Positions 51,701 through 61,491 of a stretch of DNA of 64,000 nucleotides are shown in pieces. Position numbers and translations under genes: made by a program. The stretch's first letter is position 1. Each line of letters starts with the position of its first letter. Under the pieces are notes generated by a model, which was not told the origin of the DNA, did no database searches, and worked only from the letters and a program-made list of their open reading frames with translations. This DNA comes from Parasporobacterium sp. Its GTDB lineage: Bacteria; Bacillota; Clostridia; Lachnospirales; Lachnospiraceae. Location: the NCBI GenBank assembly GCA_017459985.1, contig JAFUBX010000002.1, positions 78,244-142,243 of the forward strand, given 5' to 3'.

Positions 51701-52943
51701 ATGGAACACACCTTCTTTTCTATCATCGTGGCGGACGACGAAGCAGAGCTGAGAGAATCCATGTGCCGCATGATCAACTGGGAAGAGATCGGTTTCCGCC
51801 TGGTCGGAAAGGCGGAGAACGGTCTGGAAGCACTGCAGCTGACGGATCAGCTGCAGCCGGATCTTCTGCTGACCGATATCCGGATGCCCTTTATCTCCGG
51901 GACGGATCTAGCCTGTCAGGTCCGGAAGTGCAGCCGATGATCCAGATTGCCTTTCTGTCCGGATACGACGACTTCGAATATACCCGGAGCGCCATCGAAA
52001 ACCAGGTAATCGCATACCTTCTGAAGCCCATCAGCCTGGCAGAGATCACCCGGGAGCTGAAAGAGATCCATAAAAAAATGGAGAAACGCCAGAATCAGCT
52101 GCAGCCGCCTCCGCTCCCCGTCAGCCGTCAGCTGGCCGTGGCTTCGCTGCTGCTGGATCAGTTCGCCGATTATCCGGAAGAGCAGTCCCCTGCCATGCTG
52201 CTTCAGGATTGCGGAATGCAGGTTCCATCTCCCTGTTCCTTCCTGGTTCTGGTCTCCGGCAGCCGGATTACGCAGCCCCAGTCTGCCCGGATCGTGGATA
52301 CGGTTCTGGAAAAGTATTATCAGAGCTGCAGCTTTGTTTCCGGAGGACATATTTTCAGCCTGGTCCTGGATCCCGACGGTTTCCGGAATCTGGACCATAT
52401 GCTGAACGAACTGTCCTATACCTGCCGGAAACAGATCCACTCCGGAGTATCCATCGGCGTCTCCGGCGTGTTCCGGGATCTCAGATCCTGTTTCCGGGCA
52501 GTACAGGAAGCCGCCGGCGCCCTTCCCTGGCCGGCAGCGGCGGAATCATCCACTCCCAGGACCTGAACCTTCCTTCCGGTCAGGAACCTTTTGTTCCCCT
52601 GGATTCCGATGCGGAAGGCATGGAATATCTGTGCCGGAAAGCCCTTAAGATTATCGAGACCGACTACCGGAATGAGGAACTGTCCCTGAACCAGGTCAGC
52701 CGGCAGCTTCATGTCAGCCCGAATTATCTGAGCGCCAATATGAAAAAATACACCGGGGATACCTTTATCAATCTCCTGATCCGCAAACGGATGGAAGCGG
52801 CGAAAGATCTGGTGCAGAACGGTTCCCTGCGGATTGCCGAGGTTGCCTTCCGCTGCGGATACAGCGACCAGCATTATTTCAGTTACTGTTTTAAAAAATA
52901 CTACGGCATTTCTCCTGCAGGAATGAGGGCGAAAAAGGGATGA
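51701..52943 (+). pseudogene. AraC-type response regulator (YesN-like) with two apparent frameshifts
   Basis: Three frames are needed. 51701-51940 encodes the receiver (MEHTFFSIIVADDEAELRESMCRMINWEEIG, acceptor in LLLTDIRMPF) and stops at TGA 51938. The next frame continues PMIQIAFLSGYDDFEYTRSAIENQVIAYLLKPISLAEIT and stops at 52566. The third carries SLAGSGGIIHSQDL and a full AraC helix-turn-helix (ETDYRNEELSLNQVSRQLHVSPNYLSANMKKYTGDTF...SDQHYFSYCFKKYYGISPAGMR). Each switch fits loss of one base (near 51935 and near 52515-52560). The downstream YesM kinase overlaps its end as in intact systems. Either a true pseudogene or assembly errors. Confidence 0.8.
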
Positions 52944-54661
52944 ACCGGATCAGACGCCACACCCATCTGAATACCCTGCTGTTCTTCACCATCATCAGTA
53001 TCGGCATCCTGATTCTGATCAGTTCCCTTCTGATGTTTTATCAGACCTATCAGCAGGTTCTCCTGCAAAATGCCCGGACCAATTCCCAAAGAACCATTTC
53101 CCAGGTCAGCAACACCGTCAACGGCTACCTGGAGGAGATTGATACAGTCATGGAAATCCTGCTTGCCAGCCTGAAGGAGGATCCGGATGCCCGGGAAAGC
53201 TTTTTCGATGTGTTTTTCCGGATCCGGCCGGATGTCATCGCTGTTTCCACCTATGCTCCTTCCGGTCAGATGCTGGAATGCTACAGTGCCGGAAGAATTC
53301 CCCGAAAGGATCAATCCGAAAACCTGTCCCTGGATCTTGCCGTGCTGTCGGTTTCCCCGGAGGGATATCTGTCCTCCCCTCATGTGGTAAATCTGTTCGA
53401 CAGTTATTATCCCTGGGCCGTCACTCTGGTCCGGCGTCTTAGTGAAGATCCTGCTGCCGGCTGGATTTCCCTGGATATCAGCTGCAGCAACCTGTCGGAT
53501 TACATCAATGAGACCGGCATCGGCCGGAGAGGCTACTGTTTTCTGATGGACCGAAACGGCAATATGGTTTACCATCCCCAGCAGCAGCTGATCTATTCCA
53601 GCCTGAAAACAGAAAATACGGCTCTGATCTCCGGCAATGAGGACGGAAGCTACACTGCCGACAATATCATCTATACCGTGCAGACCCTGGCGAATGAACA
53701 ATGGCGGGTGGTGGGCGTCAGCTTTGCTGCCGATGTCATCTCCGACAGCCTGGTGGAGCTGGGACGGCTTCTCCTTCTGGCAGCCCTTTTGCTGCTTTGC
53801 ATGGTGTTTATCATCAGCGCCATCCTGAGCCGGGTCCTGTCCCGTCCGATCCGGAACCTGGAACAGGCCATGCAGCGGTTTGAACAGGATACCGATCATT
53901 TTCTCCTGGTTCCCTATGAAAAGGGGATCTATGAGATCCGCAATCTCTACGATTCCTTTCAGCACATGACCCAGCGGGTGAAAGAACTGATGCAGACCGT
54001 CCGGGAGGAAGAAAACAATCTGCGGAGAACCGAATTAAAGGCGCTTCAGGCACAGATCAACCCCCACTTTCTGTATAATACGCTGGATTCCATTTCCTGG
54101 ATGTGCGAGCAGGGAAAAAACGAAGAGGCGGTTCAAATGGTTACGGCCCTGGCCCGGCTGTTCCGGATCAGTATCAGCCGTGGACATGAGCTGATCCCAA
54201 TCCGGAACGAACTGGAGCATGCCCGCAGTTATCTTCAGATTCAGTCCGTCCGCTATCAGGATCAGTTCACCTATACCTTCGATGTGGATGAGGAATGTCT
54301 CGATTATCTGTGCAACAAGATTACCCTTCAGCCTCTGATCGAAAACTCTTTATATCACGGGCTGAACGGTCTGGTGGATGACGGGGAGATCCGGATCTGT
54401 GTCAGAAGCGAAGGAGACCAGATCCTGATGTCGGTGGCCGACAACGGCTCCGGAATGTCAGAAGAACAGATCCGTTTCGTGATGAGCAAAGACCCGGGCG
54501 AAAGTAAAGGAATCGGACTGCGCAATGTCAGCGACCGGCTCCGCATCTTTTTCGGAAACCAGTACACCGTAACCATCCGCAGTATTCCCGACAAAGGCAC
54601 CACTGTGACGGTACATCTGCCCAAAATCCTGGAGGAAACAGACTATGAAGCCACGAATTAA
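52940..54661 (+). CDS. YesM-type sensor histidine kinase
   Basis: 573 residues. Membrane helices lie at about 14-34 and 275-295, flanking a large extracytoplasmic sensor domain of the Cache type. A HAMP-like region (SRPIRNLEQAMQRF) is followed by the His_kinase motif KALQAQINPHFLYNTLDSISWM and the ATPase segments LIENSLYHGLNGLVDDGEI and VADNGSGMSEEQI...SKGIGLRNVSDRLRIFFG. It should phosphorylate the regulator encoded by the overlapping upstream gene, which appears broken. The ATGA overlap and the sugar-binding lipoprotein downstream suggest that it senses a sugar for mglBAC control. Confidence 0.93.
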   Translation: MNRIRRHTHLNTLLFFTIISIGILILISSLLMFYQTYQQVLLQNARTNSQRTISQVSNTVNGYLEEIDTVMEILLASLKEDPDARESFFDVFFRIRPDVIAVSTYAPSGQMLECYSAGRIPRKDQSENLSLDLAVLSVSPEGYLSSPHVVNLFDSYYPWAVTLVRRLSEDPAAGWISLDISCSNLSDYINETGIGRRGYCFLMDRNGNMVYHPQQQLIYSSLKTENTALISGNEDGSYTADNIIYTVQTLANEQWRVVGVSFAADVISDSLVELGRLLLLAALLLLCMVFIISAILSRVLSRPIRNLEQAMQRFEQDTDHFLLVPYEKGIYEIRNLYDSFQHMTQRVKELMQTVREEENNLRRTELKALQAQINPHFLYNTLDSISWMCEQGKNEEAVQMVTALARLFRISISRGHELIPIRNELEHARSYLQIQSVRYQDQFTYTFDVDEECLDYLCNKITLQPLIENSLYHGLNGLVDDGEIRICVRSEGDQILMSVADNGSGMSEEQIRFVMSKDPGESKGIGLRNVSDRLRIFFGNQYTVTIRSIPDKGTTVTVHLPKILEETDYEATN

Positions 54662-55622
54662 CCGGATCTCCTTTCTGCTTTTCCTGCTGACTGGTCTGCT
54701 GCTTTTTCTGTCCGCCTGTGGGATGCGCCGCCCGGATTCCAATCAATATAAAGTTTTTCTGATTGCCAAATCCACACAGACCGAATTCTGGAAAAGTGTA
54801 TTTGCCGGCGCCAACGCGGCCAAGACCGAATATAACATGGATCTTCACATTCTGGGCCCGGAAACAGAGGAAGACTACGAAGGACAGAATGCGCTCATAC
54901 AGCAGGCGGTAAAAGAGGGGGCGGACGCCATCGTTTTTTCCGCCATCAGCTATACCAATAACGCCCCTTCCATTGACGAAGCCGCCCGGTCCGGCGTAAA
55001 GGTGATTGTCATCGACAGTGATGTGGATTCCTCCCTGGTAAGTGCCCGGATCGGAACCGATAATATTCAGGCCGGAAGGATGACGGCCTCCGCCGTGCTG
55101 GAGGTCTGTCCGGATCCGATGATCGTGGGGATCGTCAATTTCGCCCAGGTCAGTAAAAACGGCGAAGAGCGGGAGAAGGGACTAAGGGAGGAGCTGGAAA
55201 AGGATCCCCGGACCGGAAAGCTGCTGACCATCAATGTGATCACTGGGCAGGAAGAGGCCCTGCAGGAGACGATCCGGTTCCTGCAGGAACATCCTGAAAT
55301 CAATACCCTTGTCGCGCTGAATGAGCCCCTTGCAGTGGGTGCTGCCCTTGCGGTGGATGATCTGGATCTGTCGGATTCTGTCCGGCTGGTTGCCTTTGAT
55401 TCCAATCCGATCTGTATTGACAAGATGCGGGAGGGCGTTGTGTCTGCCCTGATCGTTCAGAATCCCTTCGCCATGGGTTATCTGGGAGTAGAAGCCGCCT
55501 GGAAACTGTTGGAAGGTCAGACCTTTAACCCGGACCGGCTGATCGATACCTCCACCACTATTATCACTCCGGAAACCATGTTTACGGAAGAAGGCCAGAA
55601 AGCGCTGTTCTTTTTTCAGTAA
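54645..55622 (+). CDS. Sugar-binding lipoprotein of the sensor system
   Basis: 325 residues with a lipoprotein signal peptide ending LLLFLSACGMRR (lipidated Cys in LSAC). The mature part is a PBP1 sugar-binding fold: YKVFLIAKSTQTEFWKSVFAGANAAKTEYNM, VKVIVIDSDVDSSLVSARIGTDNIQAGRMTA, VRLVAFDSNPICIDKMREGVVSALIVQNPFAMGYLGVEAAW. It overlaps the kinase gene by 17 bases, so it is probably the ligand-presenting partner of the kinase rather than the transporter's own receptor, which is encoded at 55794. Confidence 0.9.
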   Translation: MKPRINRISFLLFLLTGLLLFLSACGMRRPDSNQYKVFLIAKSTQTEFWKSVFAGANAAKTEYNMDLHILGPETEEDYEGQNALIQQAVKEGADAIVFSAISYTNNAPSIDEAARSGVKVIVIDSDVDSSLVSARIGTDNIQAGRMTASAVLEVCPDPMIVGIVNFAQVSKNGEEREKGLREELEKDPRTGKLLTINVITGQEEALQETIRFLQEHPEINTLVALNEPLAVGAALAVDDLDLSDSVRLVAFDSNPICIDKMREGVVSALIVQNPFAMGYLGVEAAWKLLEGQTFNPDRLIDTSTTIITPETMFTEEGQKALFFFQ

Positions 55623-55658
55623 TTGTATATATGTTACAAACAAATCCTGTGATTCTCT

Positions 55659-55697
55659 ACATTTTCATTCAAAACGGATAAAAAAACGAACATTTTC
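55659..55697 (+). promoter_or_regulatory. Direct repeats upstream of mglB, candidate AraC-type site
   Basis: ACATTTTC occurs at 55659 and again at 55690, 31 bases (about three helical turns) apart on the same face, about 100 bases before mglB. This spacing suits two subunits of an AraC-type regulator; binding is inferred. Confidence 0.3.
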
Positions 55698-55793
55698 CGT
55701 AAGTTATCTCATGGTAAACCTTCTTATTTTACTGTTATTATTTTCAGGAATATAACACCCGTTAGTTTCAAACATCAAAGGAGGTATTGACAC

Positions 55794-56906
55794 ATGAAGA
55801 AACTGTTCACTTTGCTTTTAGCCGCTGTGATGATCTTCACTCTTGTTCCGGCTGCATTTGCAGGCGAAGAAACTGCAAGTGATTCCAAAATTGCCGTGTT
55901 CTGGTATGCATTCAGTGATGCGTATCTGTCCACCGTCCGTGCTGCTCTGGATGCAGATCTGGACGAAGCAGGCATCGAATATCAGGATTATGACGGAAAC
56001 AACAATCAGGGCACACAGCTTGAGCAGGTACAGACCGCTGTCACCAACGGCTACAATGTACTGGTCGTAAACCTGGTCACTTCCGGCAGTGCAGATGCTG
56101 CACAGCAGATCATGGAAGCAGCCGGAGGACTTCCGGTTATTTTCTTCAACCGTGCCATCGAAGGTGACGGCGAAGAAGGAAAAGTCCTTGGCGCCAATGA
56201 CAACATCATGTTTATCGGGACAGACGCTCCGGAGGCCGGACATCTGCAGGGCAAGATGATCGGTGATTTCCTGGTTGAAAACTATGAATCCGTGGATCTC
56301 AACGGCGACGGATCCATCTCCTATGCAATGTTCATGGGCGATGCCGCCAACGTAGAGGCAATCTACCGTACACAGTATGGTGTGGAAGATGCCAATGCCG
56401 TTCTGGAGGGAGCCGGATATCCCGCACTTGTTTACTTCAACCCGAACATCACTCAGAATTATCAGCTTGACCCCAACGGTGCATGGTCTTCCAGCGCAGC
56501 CTTCGAATTCATGAGCACCAACCTTGCAGAGTACAGCGAAGCAAACGGCAATATGATCGAGCTCATCATCTGCAACAACGATGATATGGCTGCAGGTTCT
56601 GTATCCGCTCTTCAGAATGCCGGCTACAACCTGGGCAACGGCGAAAGCACCAAGATCCCGGTATTCGGCGTAGATGCTACACAGACCGCACAGGATCTGA
56701 TCAATGCAGACCAGATGACCGGAACCGTAAAGCAGGATGCACAGGGTATGGCAGACGCCATCTGCGCAGCAGCCGCTTCCGTCGCACAGGGCGGCGCTAT
56801 GGATGAGACAGCTGCTCAGATTGCAGATTCCGCAGACATCTACTCCATTGCAGAAGGATTTACCAATAAGATTTTCGTTGCTTATGCGCCGTTCTACGCA
56901 GAATAA
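55794..56906 (+). CDS. mglB: Galactose/glucose ABC transporter substrate-binding protein
   Basis: 370 residues with a signal peptide (MKKLFTLLLAAVMIFTLVPAAFA). The PBP1 fold is clear: KIAVFWYAFSDAYLSTVRAALDADLDEAGIEYQDYDGNNNQGTQLEQVQTAVTNGYNVLVVNLV, VIFFNRAIEG, and a calcium-loop-like DLNGDGSISYAMF as in MglB. IICNNDDMAAGSVSALQNAGYN and FGVDATQTAQDLI close the sugar site. It delivers galactose or glucose to the MglA/MglC complex encoded next. AAAGGAGGT-type site before the start. Confidence 0.92.
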   Translation: MKKLFTLLLAAVMIFTLVPAAFAGEETASDSKIAVFWYAFSDAYLSTVRAALDADLDEAGIEYQDYDGNNNQGTQLEQVQTAVTNGYNVLVVNLVTSGSADAAQQIMEAAGGLPVIFFNRAIEGDGEEGKVLGANDNIMFIGTDAPEAGHLQGKMIGDFLVENYESVDLNGDGSISYAMFMGDAANVEAIYRTQYGVEDANAVLEGAGYPALVYFNPNITQNYQLDPNGAWSSSAAFEFMSTNLAEYSEANGNMIELIICNNDDMAAGSVSALQNAGYNLGNGESTKIPVFGVDATQTAQDLINADQMTGTVKQDAQGMADAICAAAASVAQGGAMDETAAQIADSADIYSIAEGFTNKIFVAYAPFYAE

Positions 56907-56921
56907 CGAACAGACTCTACA

Positions 56922-56943
56922 GGGCAGCCGGTTCCGGCTGCCC
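56922..56943 (+). terminator. Attenuator hairpin between mglB and mglA
   Basis: GGGCAGCCGG-TT-CCGGCTGCCC, ten perfect pairs, followed by TTCTTATTGTTTT. It likely allows partial read-through so that mglB is expressed more than mglA and mglC. Confidence 0.75.
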
Positions 56944-57010
56944 TTCTTATTGTTTTGTAAACCTGTAAACCGAATGCGTTTGCTTTCGTAAAGAAAAGGG
57001 GGACGAGAAT

Positions 57011-58507
57011 ATGGCAGAAGATATCCTCCTTCGTATGACGGATATCACAAAAACCTTTCCCGGCGTCAAGGCGCTGGACCATGTATCCCTGGAAGTGGAG
57101 GCCGGCAAAGTCCATGCGTTAATGGGGGAAAACGGCGCCGGCAAATCAACACTCATGAAATGTCTGTTCGGCATCTATTCAAAGGATGAAGGACATATTT
57201 ACTTTGAGGGCAAAGAGATCAATTTCAAAAACAGCAAGGAAGCTCTGCAGAACGGGGTGGCGATGGTCCATCAGGAATTGAATCAGGCTCTCAAGCGTTC
57301 CGTTATGGATAATATCTGGCTTGGCCGTTATCCCACAGCCGGCGGTATCATGGTAAACGAGAAGAAGATGTACAAAGATACCATGGCTGTATTTGAAGAA
57401 CTGGATGTCAAGATCGATCCCCGCAGGATCATGAGCACCATGCCGGTTTCTCAAAGGCAGATGGCGGAAATTGCCAAGGCGGTTTCATATAATTCAAAGC
57501 TGATCGTTTTTGACGAACCGACTTCGTCCCTGACGGAGGAGGAAGTGGAGCATCTGTTCCGCATTATTAATATGCTCAAGGAGCGGGGCGTGGGAATCAT
57601 CTATATTTCCCATAAGATGGGGGAAATCAAGCGGATCTCCGATACCATTACCGTCATGCGGGACGGTACCCATGTGATCACCAGTCCCGCCGAGGAGATG
57701 GAAACCTCGGATATTATCCGCTATATGGTAGGCCGCGAACTGTCCAACCAGTTTCCTCCCAAGACCAATACGCTGGGCGGCGTCTCCCTGGAAGTGGAGA
57801 ACTTAAGCGCACAGTACAGTCTTTTGAAGGATGTCAGCTTCAAAGCCTATGAGGGCGAGATCCTGGGACTTGCCGGTCTGGATGGAAGCGGACGGACGGA
57901 AACTCTGGAAAATATTTTCGGCAACGCAACCCGCAAAAGCGGCACAATTAAACTGCGCGGAAAAGTCTGCAAAAACCGTAATCCCAGAGAGTCCATCAGG
58001 AACGGATTTGCCCTTCTGACCGAGGAGCGGCGGGCAACCGGCATTTTTGCCATCGAAAACATCCGCGAGAATACGGTGATCTCCTCTTTGAAAAAGCACC
58101 AGCATTTCGGCCTTCTCAGCAACCGCTCCATGAAAAAAGATACTCAGTGGTCCATTGACGCCATGCACACCAAAACCCCTTCCCAGGAAACCAAGATCCG
58201 CAGCCTTTCCGGCGGAAATCAGCAGAAGGTGATTATCGGAAGGTGGCTTTTAACGGATCCGGAAGTCCTTTTGCTGGACGAGCCGACCCGGGGAATCGAT
58301 GTGGGGGCAAAATATGAGATCTATCAGCTGATTCTGGATCTGGCAAACCGGGGAAAAACGGTCATCATGGTCTCCTCGGAAATGCCGGAGCTTCTGGGGA
58401 TCTGCGACCGGATTCTGGTCATGTCCGGCGGACAACTGGCGGGAGAAGTCCGCGCCGCGGAGACGTCCCAGGAAGAGATCATGACGCTGGCTACGAAATA
58501 TGTGTAA
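57011..58507 (+). CDS. mglA: Galactose/methylgalactoside ABC transporter ATP-binding protein
   Basis: 498 residues, two ATPase domains. The first half has Walker [15 protein letters not shown], signature [15 protein letters not shown] and Walker [16 protein letters not shown]. The second has [15 protein letters not shown] in place of Walker [17 protein letters not shown] and [19 protein letters not shown]. MglA/RbsA family. It powers MglC and lies 15 bases before it. Confidence 0.94.
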   Translation: MAEDILLRMTDITKTFPGVKALDHVSLEVEAGKVHALMGENGAGKSTLMKCLFGIYSKDEGHIYFEGKEINFKNSKEALQNGVAMVHQELNQALKRSVMDNIWLGRYPTAGGIMVNEKKMYKDTMAVFEELDVKIDPRRIMSTMPVSQRQMAEIAKAVSYNSKLIVFDEPTSSLTEEEVEHLFRIINMLKERGVGIIYISHKMGEIKRISDTITVMRDGTHVITSPAEEMETSDIIRYMVGRELSNQFPPKTNTLGGVSLEVENLSAQYSLLKDVSFKAYEGEILGLAGLDGSGRTETLENIFGNATRKSGTIKLRGKVCKNRNPRESIRNGFALLTEERRATGIFAIENIRENTVISSLKKHQHFGLLSNRSMKKDTQWSIDAMHTKTPSQETKIRSLSGGNQQKVIIGRWLLTDPEVLLLDEPTRGIDVGAKYEIYQLILDLANRGKTVIMVSSEMPELLGICDRILVMSGGQLAGEVRAAETSQEEIMTLATKYV

Positions 58508-58522
58508 GGGAGGATGGGATTC

Positions 58523-59608
58523 ATGGCAAACTCTAATTTTTTCAGCAGAAAACGGCAGGAATATCAATCGCTGGACGGACGCGACCGCAGAAGATTCTGG
58601 ACGGACGGTCTGTTAAATAACGCGCTGTATATTCTGATGGCGCTGTTTATTATCTTTACGGCGATTTCCAACAAGAATTTTATCAGCCCCAGCTCGATTG
58701 TAAATATCATCGTTCTGGCGGCAGTCTCTCTCCCCATGGCTCTGGGAATCGGCGGATGTATTGTCCTGACCGGAACAGACCTTTCCGGAGGACGTGTCTT
58801 TGGCCTGACGGCCGCCATGGCGGCTGCTTTCCTGCAGAACCGGATGGCAACCAAACTGATCTTTGAACACCTTCCGGACACTTCCGGCGGATGGATCATC
58901 GTTGTACTGCTGCTGGTCATGGCGGTCGGTGCGGTGATCGGTCTTGTGAACGGTTTCTTTGTGGCCAAATTCAGCCTGCATCCATTCATCGTGACTCTGG
59001 CAACGCAGCTGATCACCTACGGAATCATTCTGATGTTCTTCCAGATCAACGGGAACGGCGGCGGCCCCATCAGCAATGTGGCCCAGGAATTCAAGGATGC
59101 CATCGCAGGGCCCGCGCTCCGGATCGAAGCATGGAATGTCTCGATCCCCTGGTATGTATTCTTTGCCATTATTTTAGTAATCATCATGTGGTTTGTATGG
59201 AATAAGACCCGCTTCGGAAAGAATATGTTTGCCGTCGGTTCCAACATGGAAGCAGCCAAAGTCTCCGGCGTTAATGTGTTCCTGACCACGATGATGGTTC
59301 ATACACTGGCAGGTGCCCTTTACGGATTTGCCGGTTTTATAGAAGCTGCAAGACTGGGTTCCATTACCGCTTCAACGGGTCTCAACAATGAATGCGACGC
59401 CATTGCAGCCTGCGTGATCGGCGGCGTTTCCTTCGTCGGCGGCACCGGAAACATCGGCGGAATTGTTGTGGGCGTTTTCGTCCTTCGAATCATTTTCGTC
59501 GCCCTGAATATGCTGGGAATCAACTCCGATCTGCAGTATATCATCAAAGGTGCGATTATACTGGCGGCATGCTCCATGGATATGCGAAAATACCTGGTCC
59601 GCAAATAA
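58523..59608 (+). CDS. mglC: Galactose/methylgalactoside ABC transporter permease
   Basis: 361 residues from the second ATG (58523), 9 bases after GGGAGG; the first ATG at 58514 is too close. It is polytopic with ILMALFIIFTAISNKNFISPSSIVNIIVLAAVSLPMALGIGGCIVLTGTDLSGGRVFGLTA, FIVTLATQLITYGI, GKNMFAVGSNMEAAKVSGVNV and CDAIAACVIGGVSFVGGTGNIGG, as in MglC. It forms the membrane channel of the importer. Confidence 0.94.
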   Translation: MANSNFFSRKRQEYQSLDGRDRRRFWTDGLLNNALYILMALFIIFTAISNKNFISPSSIVNIIVLAAVSLPMALGIGGCIVLTGTDLSGGRVFGLTAAMAAAFLQNRMATKLIFEHLPDTSGGWIIVVLLLVMAVGAVIGLVNGFFVAKFSLHPFIVTLATQLITYGIILMFFQINGNGGGPISNVAQEFKDAIAGPALRIEAWNVSIPWYVFFAIILVIIMWFVWNKTRFGKNMFAVGSNMEAAKVSGVNVFLTTMMVHTLAGALYGFAGFIEAARLGSITASTGLNNECDAIAACVIGGVSFVGGTGNIGGIVVGVFVLRIIFVALNMLGINSDLQYIIKGAIILAACSMDMRKYLVRK

Positions 59609-59616
59609 TCTCCGGT

Positions 59617-60693
59617 CTACCGTTCCAGCTTCATATCTCCGTCCTTCACCCAGCCCAGCCGGCGGCAGAGCGCGTTGATCAGCGGAGCGATCACTGCCGG
59701 GAGCACGATGCAGATCAGCGCCAGTCCGATCCAGTGAAGGGCAGTGGGGGAAATGGCCTGGGCGCCCTTCGCGAGGGCGGCTTCATCCGGGGACATCCAG
59801 CCGGTCCAGACTCCGATGGGGCCGCACAGACCGCAGGTTCCCATGCCGGAATTGATCGGCGCCCCGTTCATCTCCAGTTTAAACAGGCAGGTGGCGATGG
59901 GCCCGGTAATCGCGGAAGTCACGATCGGTGCAATCCAGATCCGGGGATTGCGCACAATATTGCCCATCTGCAGCATGGAGGTTCCGATTCCCTGGGAGAT
60001 CAGTCCTCCCCACCGGTTTTCCCGGAAAGAGATCACGGCGAATCCCACCATCTGGGCACAGCAGCCCGCCACCGCGGCGCCTCCCGCCAGACCGGTGAGG
60101 CCTAATGCCGCGCAGATCGCGGCAGAGGAGATCGGAAGGGTCAGGGCGATTCCCACCAGAACGCTGACCACGATTCCCATCAGGAAGGGCTGCATCTTTG
60201 TGGCGCTGTCGATCAGATTGCCGAAGGCCGACGCCGCGATCCCGATGGGCGGCGCGATCAGTTTGGCCAGAGCAACTCCCACCAGAATGGTGACTCCCGG
60301 AGTGACAAGAAGATCCACCTTTGTCTCCTTGCTGACCGCCTTCCCGCATTCCGCCGCGATGATGGCCACCACCAGCACAGCCAGGGGGCCTCCCGCGCCT
60401 CCTTCCGCATTCGCGGACCATCCTACGGCCGCAAGGGAAAACAGCACCATAGGATCCGCCTTCAGCGCATAACCGATGGCAACTGCCATGGCGGGGCCGC
60501 TGACGGCCATGGCGTAAGATCCGATGTCTGCCAGGAAAGCAGCTCCTGCCTGCTGACCGATCGTCCGCAGGATCGTTCCGATCAGAAGGGAACAGAAAAG
60601 GCCCTGTGCCATTGCACCCAGGGCATCCACAAAATACCGCTTCGCAGAGATCTCAATGTTTTTCCGCTTCAGAAATGCCTTTACCTGATTCAA
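59617..60693 (-). CDS. PTS transporter subunit IIC family protein
   Basis: 358 residues from a TTG start at 60693, because AGGAGGACCGGAA stands correctly before it; the in-frame ATG seven codons earlier precedes this site and has none of its own. It has about ten hydrophobic helices. ALKADPMVLFSLAAVGWSANAEGGAGGPLAVLVVAIIAAECGKAVSKETKVDLLVTPGVTILVG and LEMNGAPINSGMGTCGLCGPIGVWTGW match the PTS_EIIC_2 family of IIC-like permeases. No IIA or IIB gene adjoins, so phosphotransfer-coupled transport cannot be assumed. It converges with mglC. Confidence 0.83.
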   Translation of the reverse strand: MNQVKAFLKRKNIEISAKRYFVDALGAMAQGLFCSLLIGTILRTIGQQAGAAFLADIGSYAMAVSGPAMAVAIGYALKADPMVLFSLAAVGWSANAEGGAGGPLAVLVVAIIAAECGKAVSKETKVDLLVTPGVTILVGVALAKLIAPPIGIAASAFGNLIDSATKMQPFLMGIVVSVLVGIALTLPISSAAICAALGLTGLAGGAAVAGCCAQMVGFAVISFRENRWGGLISQGIGTSMLQMGNIVRNPRIWIAPIVTSAITGPIATCLFKLEMNGAPINSGMGTCGLCGPIGVWTGWMSPDEAALAKGAQAISPTALHWIGLALICIVLPAVIAPLINALCRRLGWVKDGDMKLER

Positions 60694-60771
60694 TTCCGGT
60701 CCTCCTGTCTGCATTTTTATTTTTGCGCATTATACATGAATGCAGCAGCAGATGCGACAGAAGTTCATTTT

Positions 60772-61437
60772 TTAACAATGTTCCGGACAGCCCTTCATCA
60801 GCCAGGAAAATCCCTTCGCGGTCCGAAGCTCCGGTTCCCTGAAATGATTTCCCTGGTTCCATTCCAGTCTGCAGGGCATGCTGCTTCGCTGCAGATTCCC
60901 ATAAATCTCCCGGATCGCGTCACCCACCTGTGCCATGACCGGATTGCGGGTTTTCTCCTCCTTATCCCCAAGACTCAGGTAAACTGCCTTCGTTTTTAAT
61001 GGATGGGAACTCACATAATCCCGGAAAGAAGGGAACCATACCGACGGAGAAGCAGCTGCCGCCCCTGCAAACAGATCGGTCCGGAATACTGCCCAGAGCG
61101 CAAACAGTCCCGCAAGAGAGTATCCGCCGATAAAGAAGGTCCTTTGCTGTCCGCCTTCCGGTTCCGGAAGGGAGGGAATCAGTTCCCTTTTCAGATATTC
61201 CAGCGTATTTTCCGCCCCGTCTCCGAAGGGTTCCTTTCCGAAAACCGGCGGTGCCGCCCAGGGCGAAAGATCCCCATTCCAGTTGTCGACCCCGATGGCC
61301 GCCAGCAGAAAATCCTCTCTTCCCGTCAGCCGCCGGATATGTTCGACCTCCTGTTCCATGACGGACAGATCGGGGTCATCCGCCATTTGAATTAATACTG
61401 TATTTGCTTTCGGATTGCCATAATAACAGGGGTTCAT
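60772..61437 (-). CDS. Putative esterase (alpha/beta hydrolase)
   Basis: 221 residues. The nucleophile serine is in FFIGGYSLAGLFALWAVFRTDLFAG (G-x-S-x-G), a likely acid follows in VYLSLGDKEEKTRNPVM and a histidine in EWNQGNHFREPELRTAKGF. This is the Fes/putative-esterase branch (COG2819-like). No signal peptide, so cytosolic. Just downstream of the truncated radical SAM gene on the same strand. Substrate unknown. Confidence 0.8.
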   Translation of the reverse strand: MNPCYYGNPKANTVLIQMADDPDLSVMEQEVEHIRRLTGREDFLLAAIGVDNWNGDLSPWAAPPVFGKEPFGDGAENTLEYLKRELIPSLPEPEGGQQRTFFIGGYSLAGLFALWAVFRTDLFAGAAAASPSVWFPSFRDYVSSHPLKTKAVYLSLGDKEEKTRNPVMAQVGDAIREIYGNLQRSSMPCRLEWNQGNHFREPELRTAKGFSWLMKGCPEHC

Positions 61438-61491
61438 TGTTTTACCTTTCCCTTGGTTCTGCTTCGGATACGCGGGGTCAATTTCCGCATC

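Noticed and set aside
51701-52943. Programmed ribosomal frameshifting in the response regulator
   Set aside because: Neither switch point shows a clear slippery heptamer with a downstream structure, and two shifts in one gene are unlikely to be programmed.
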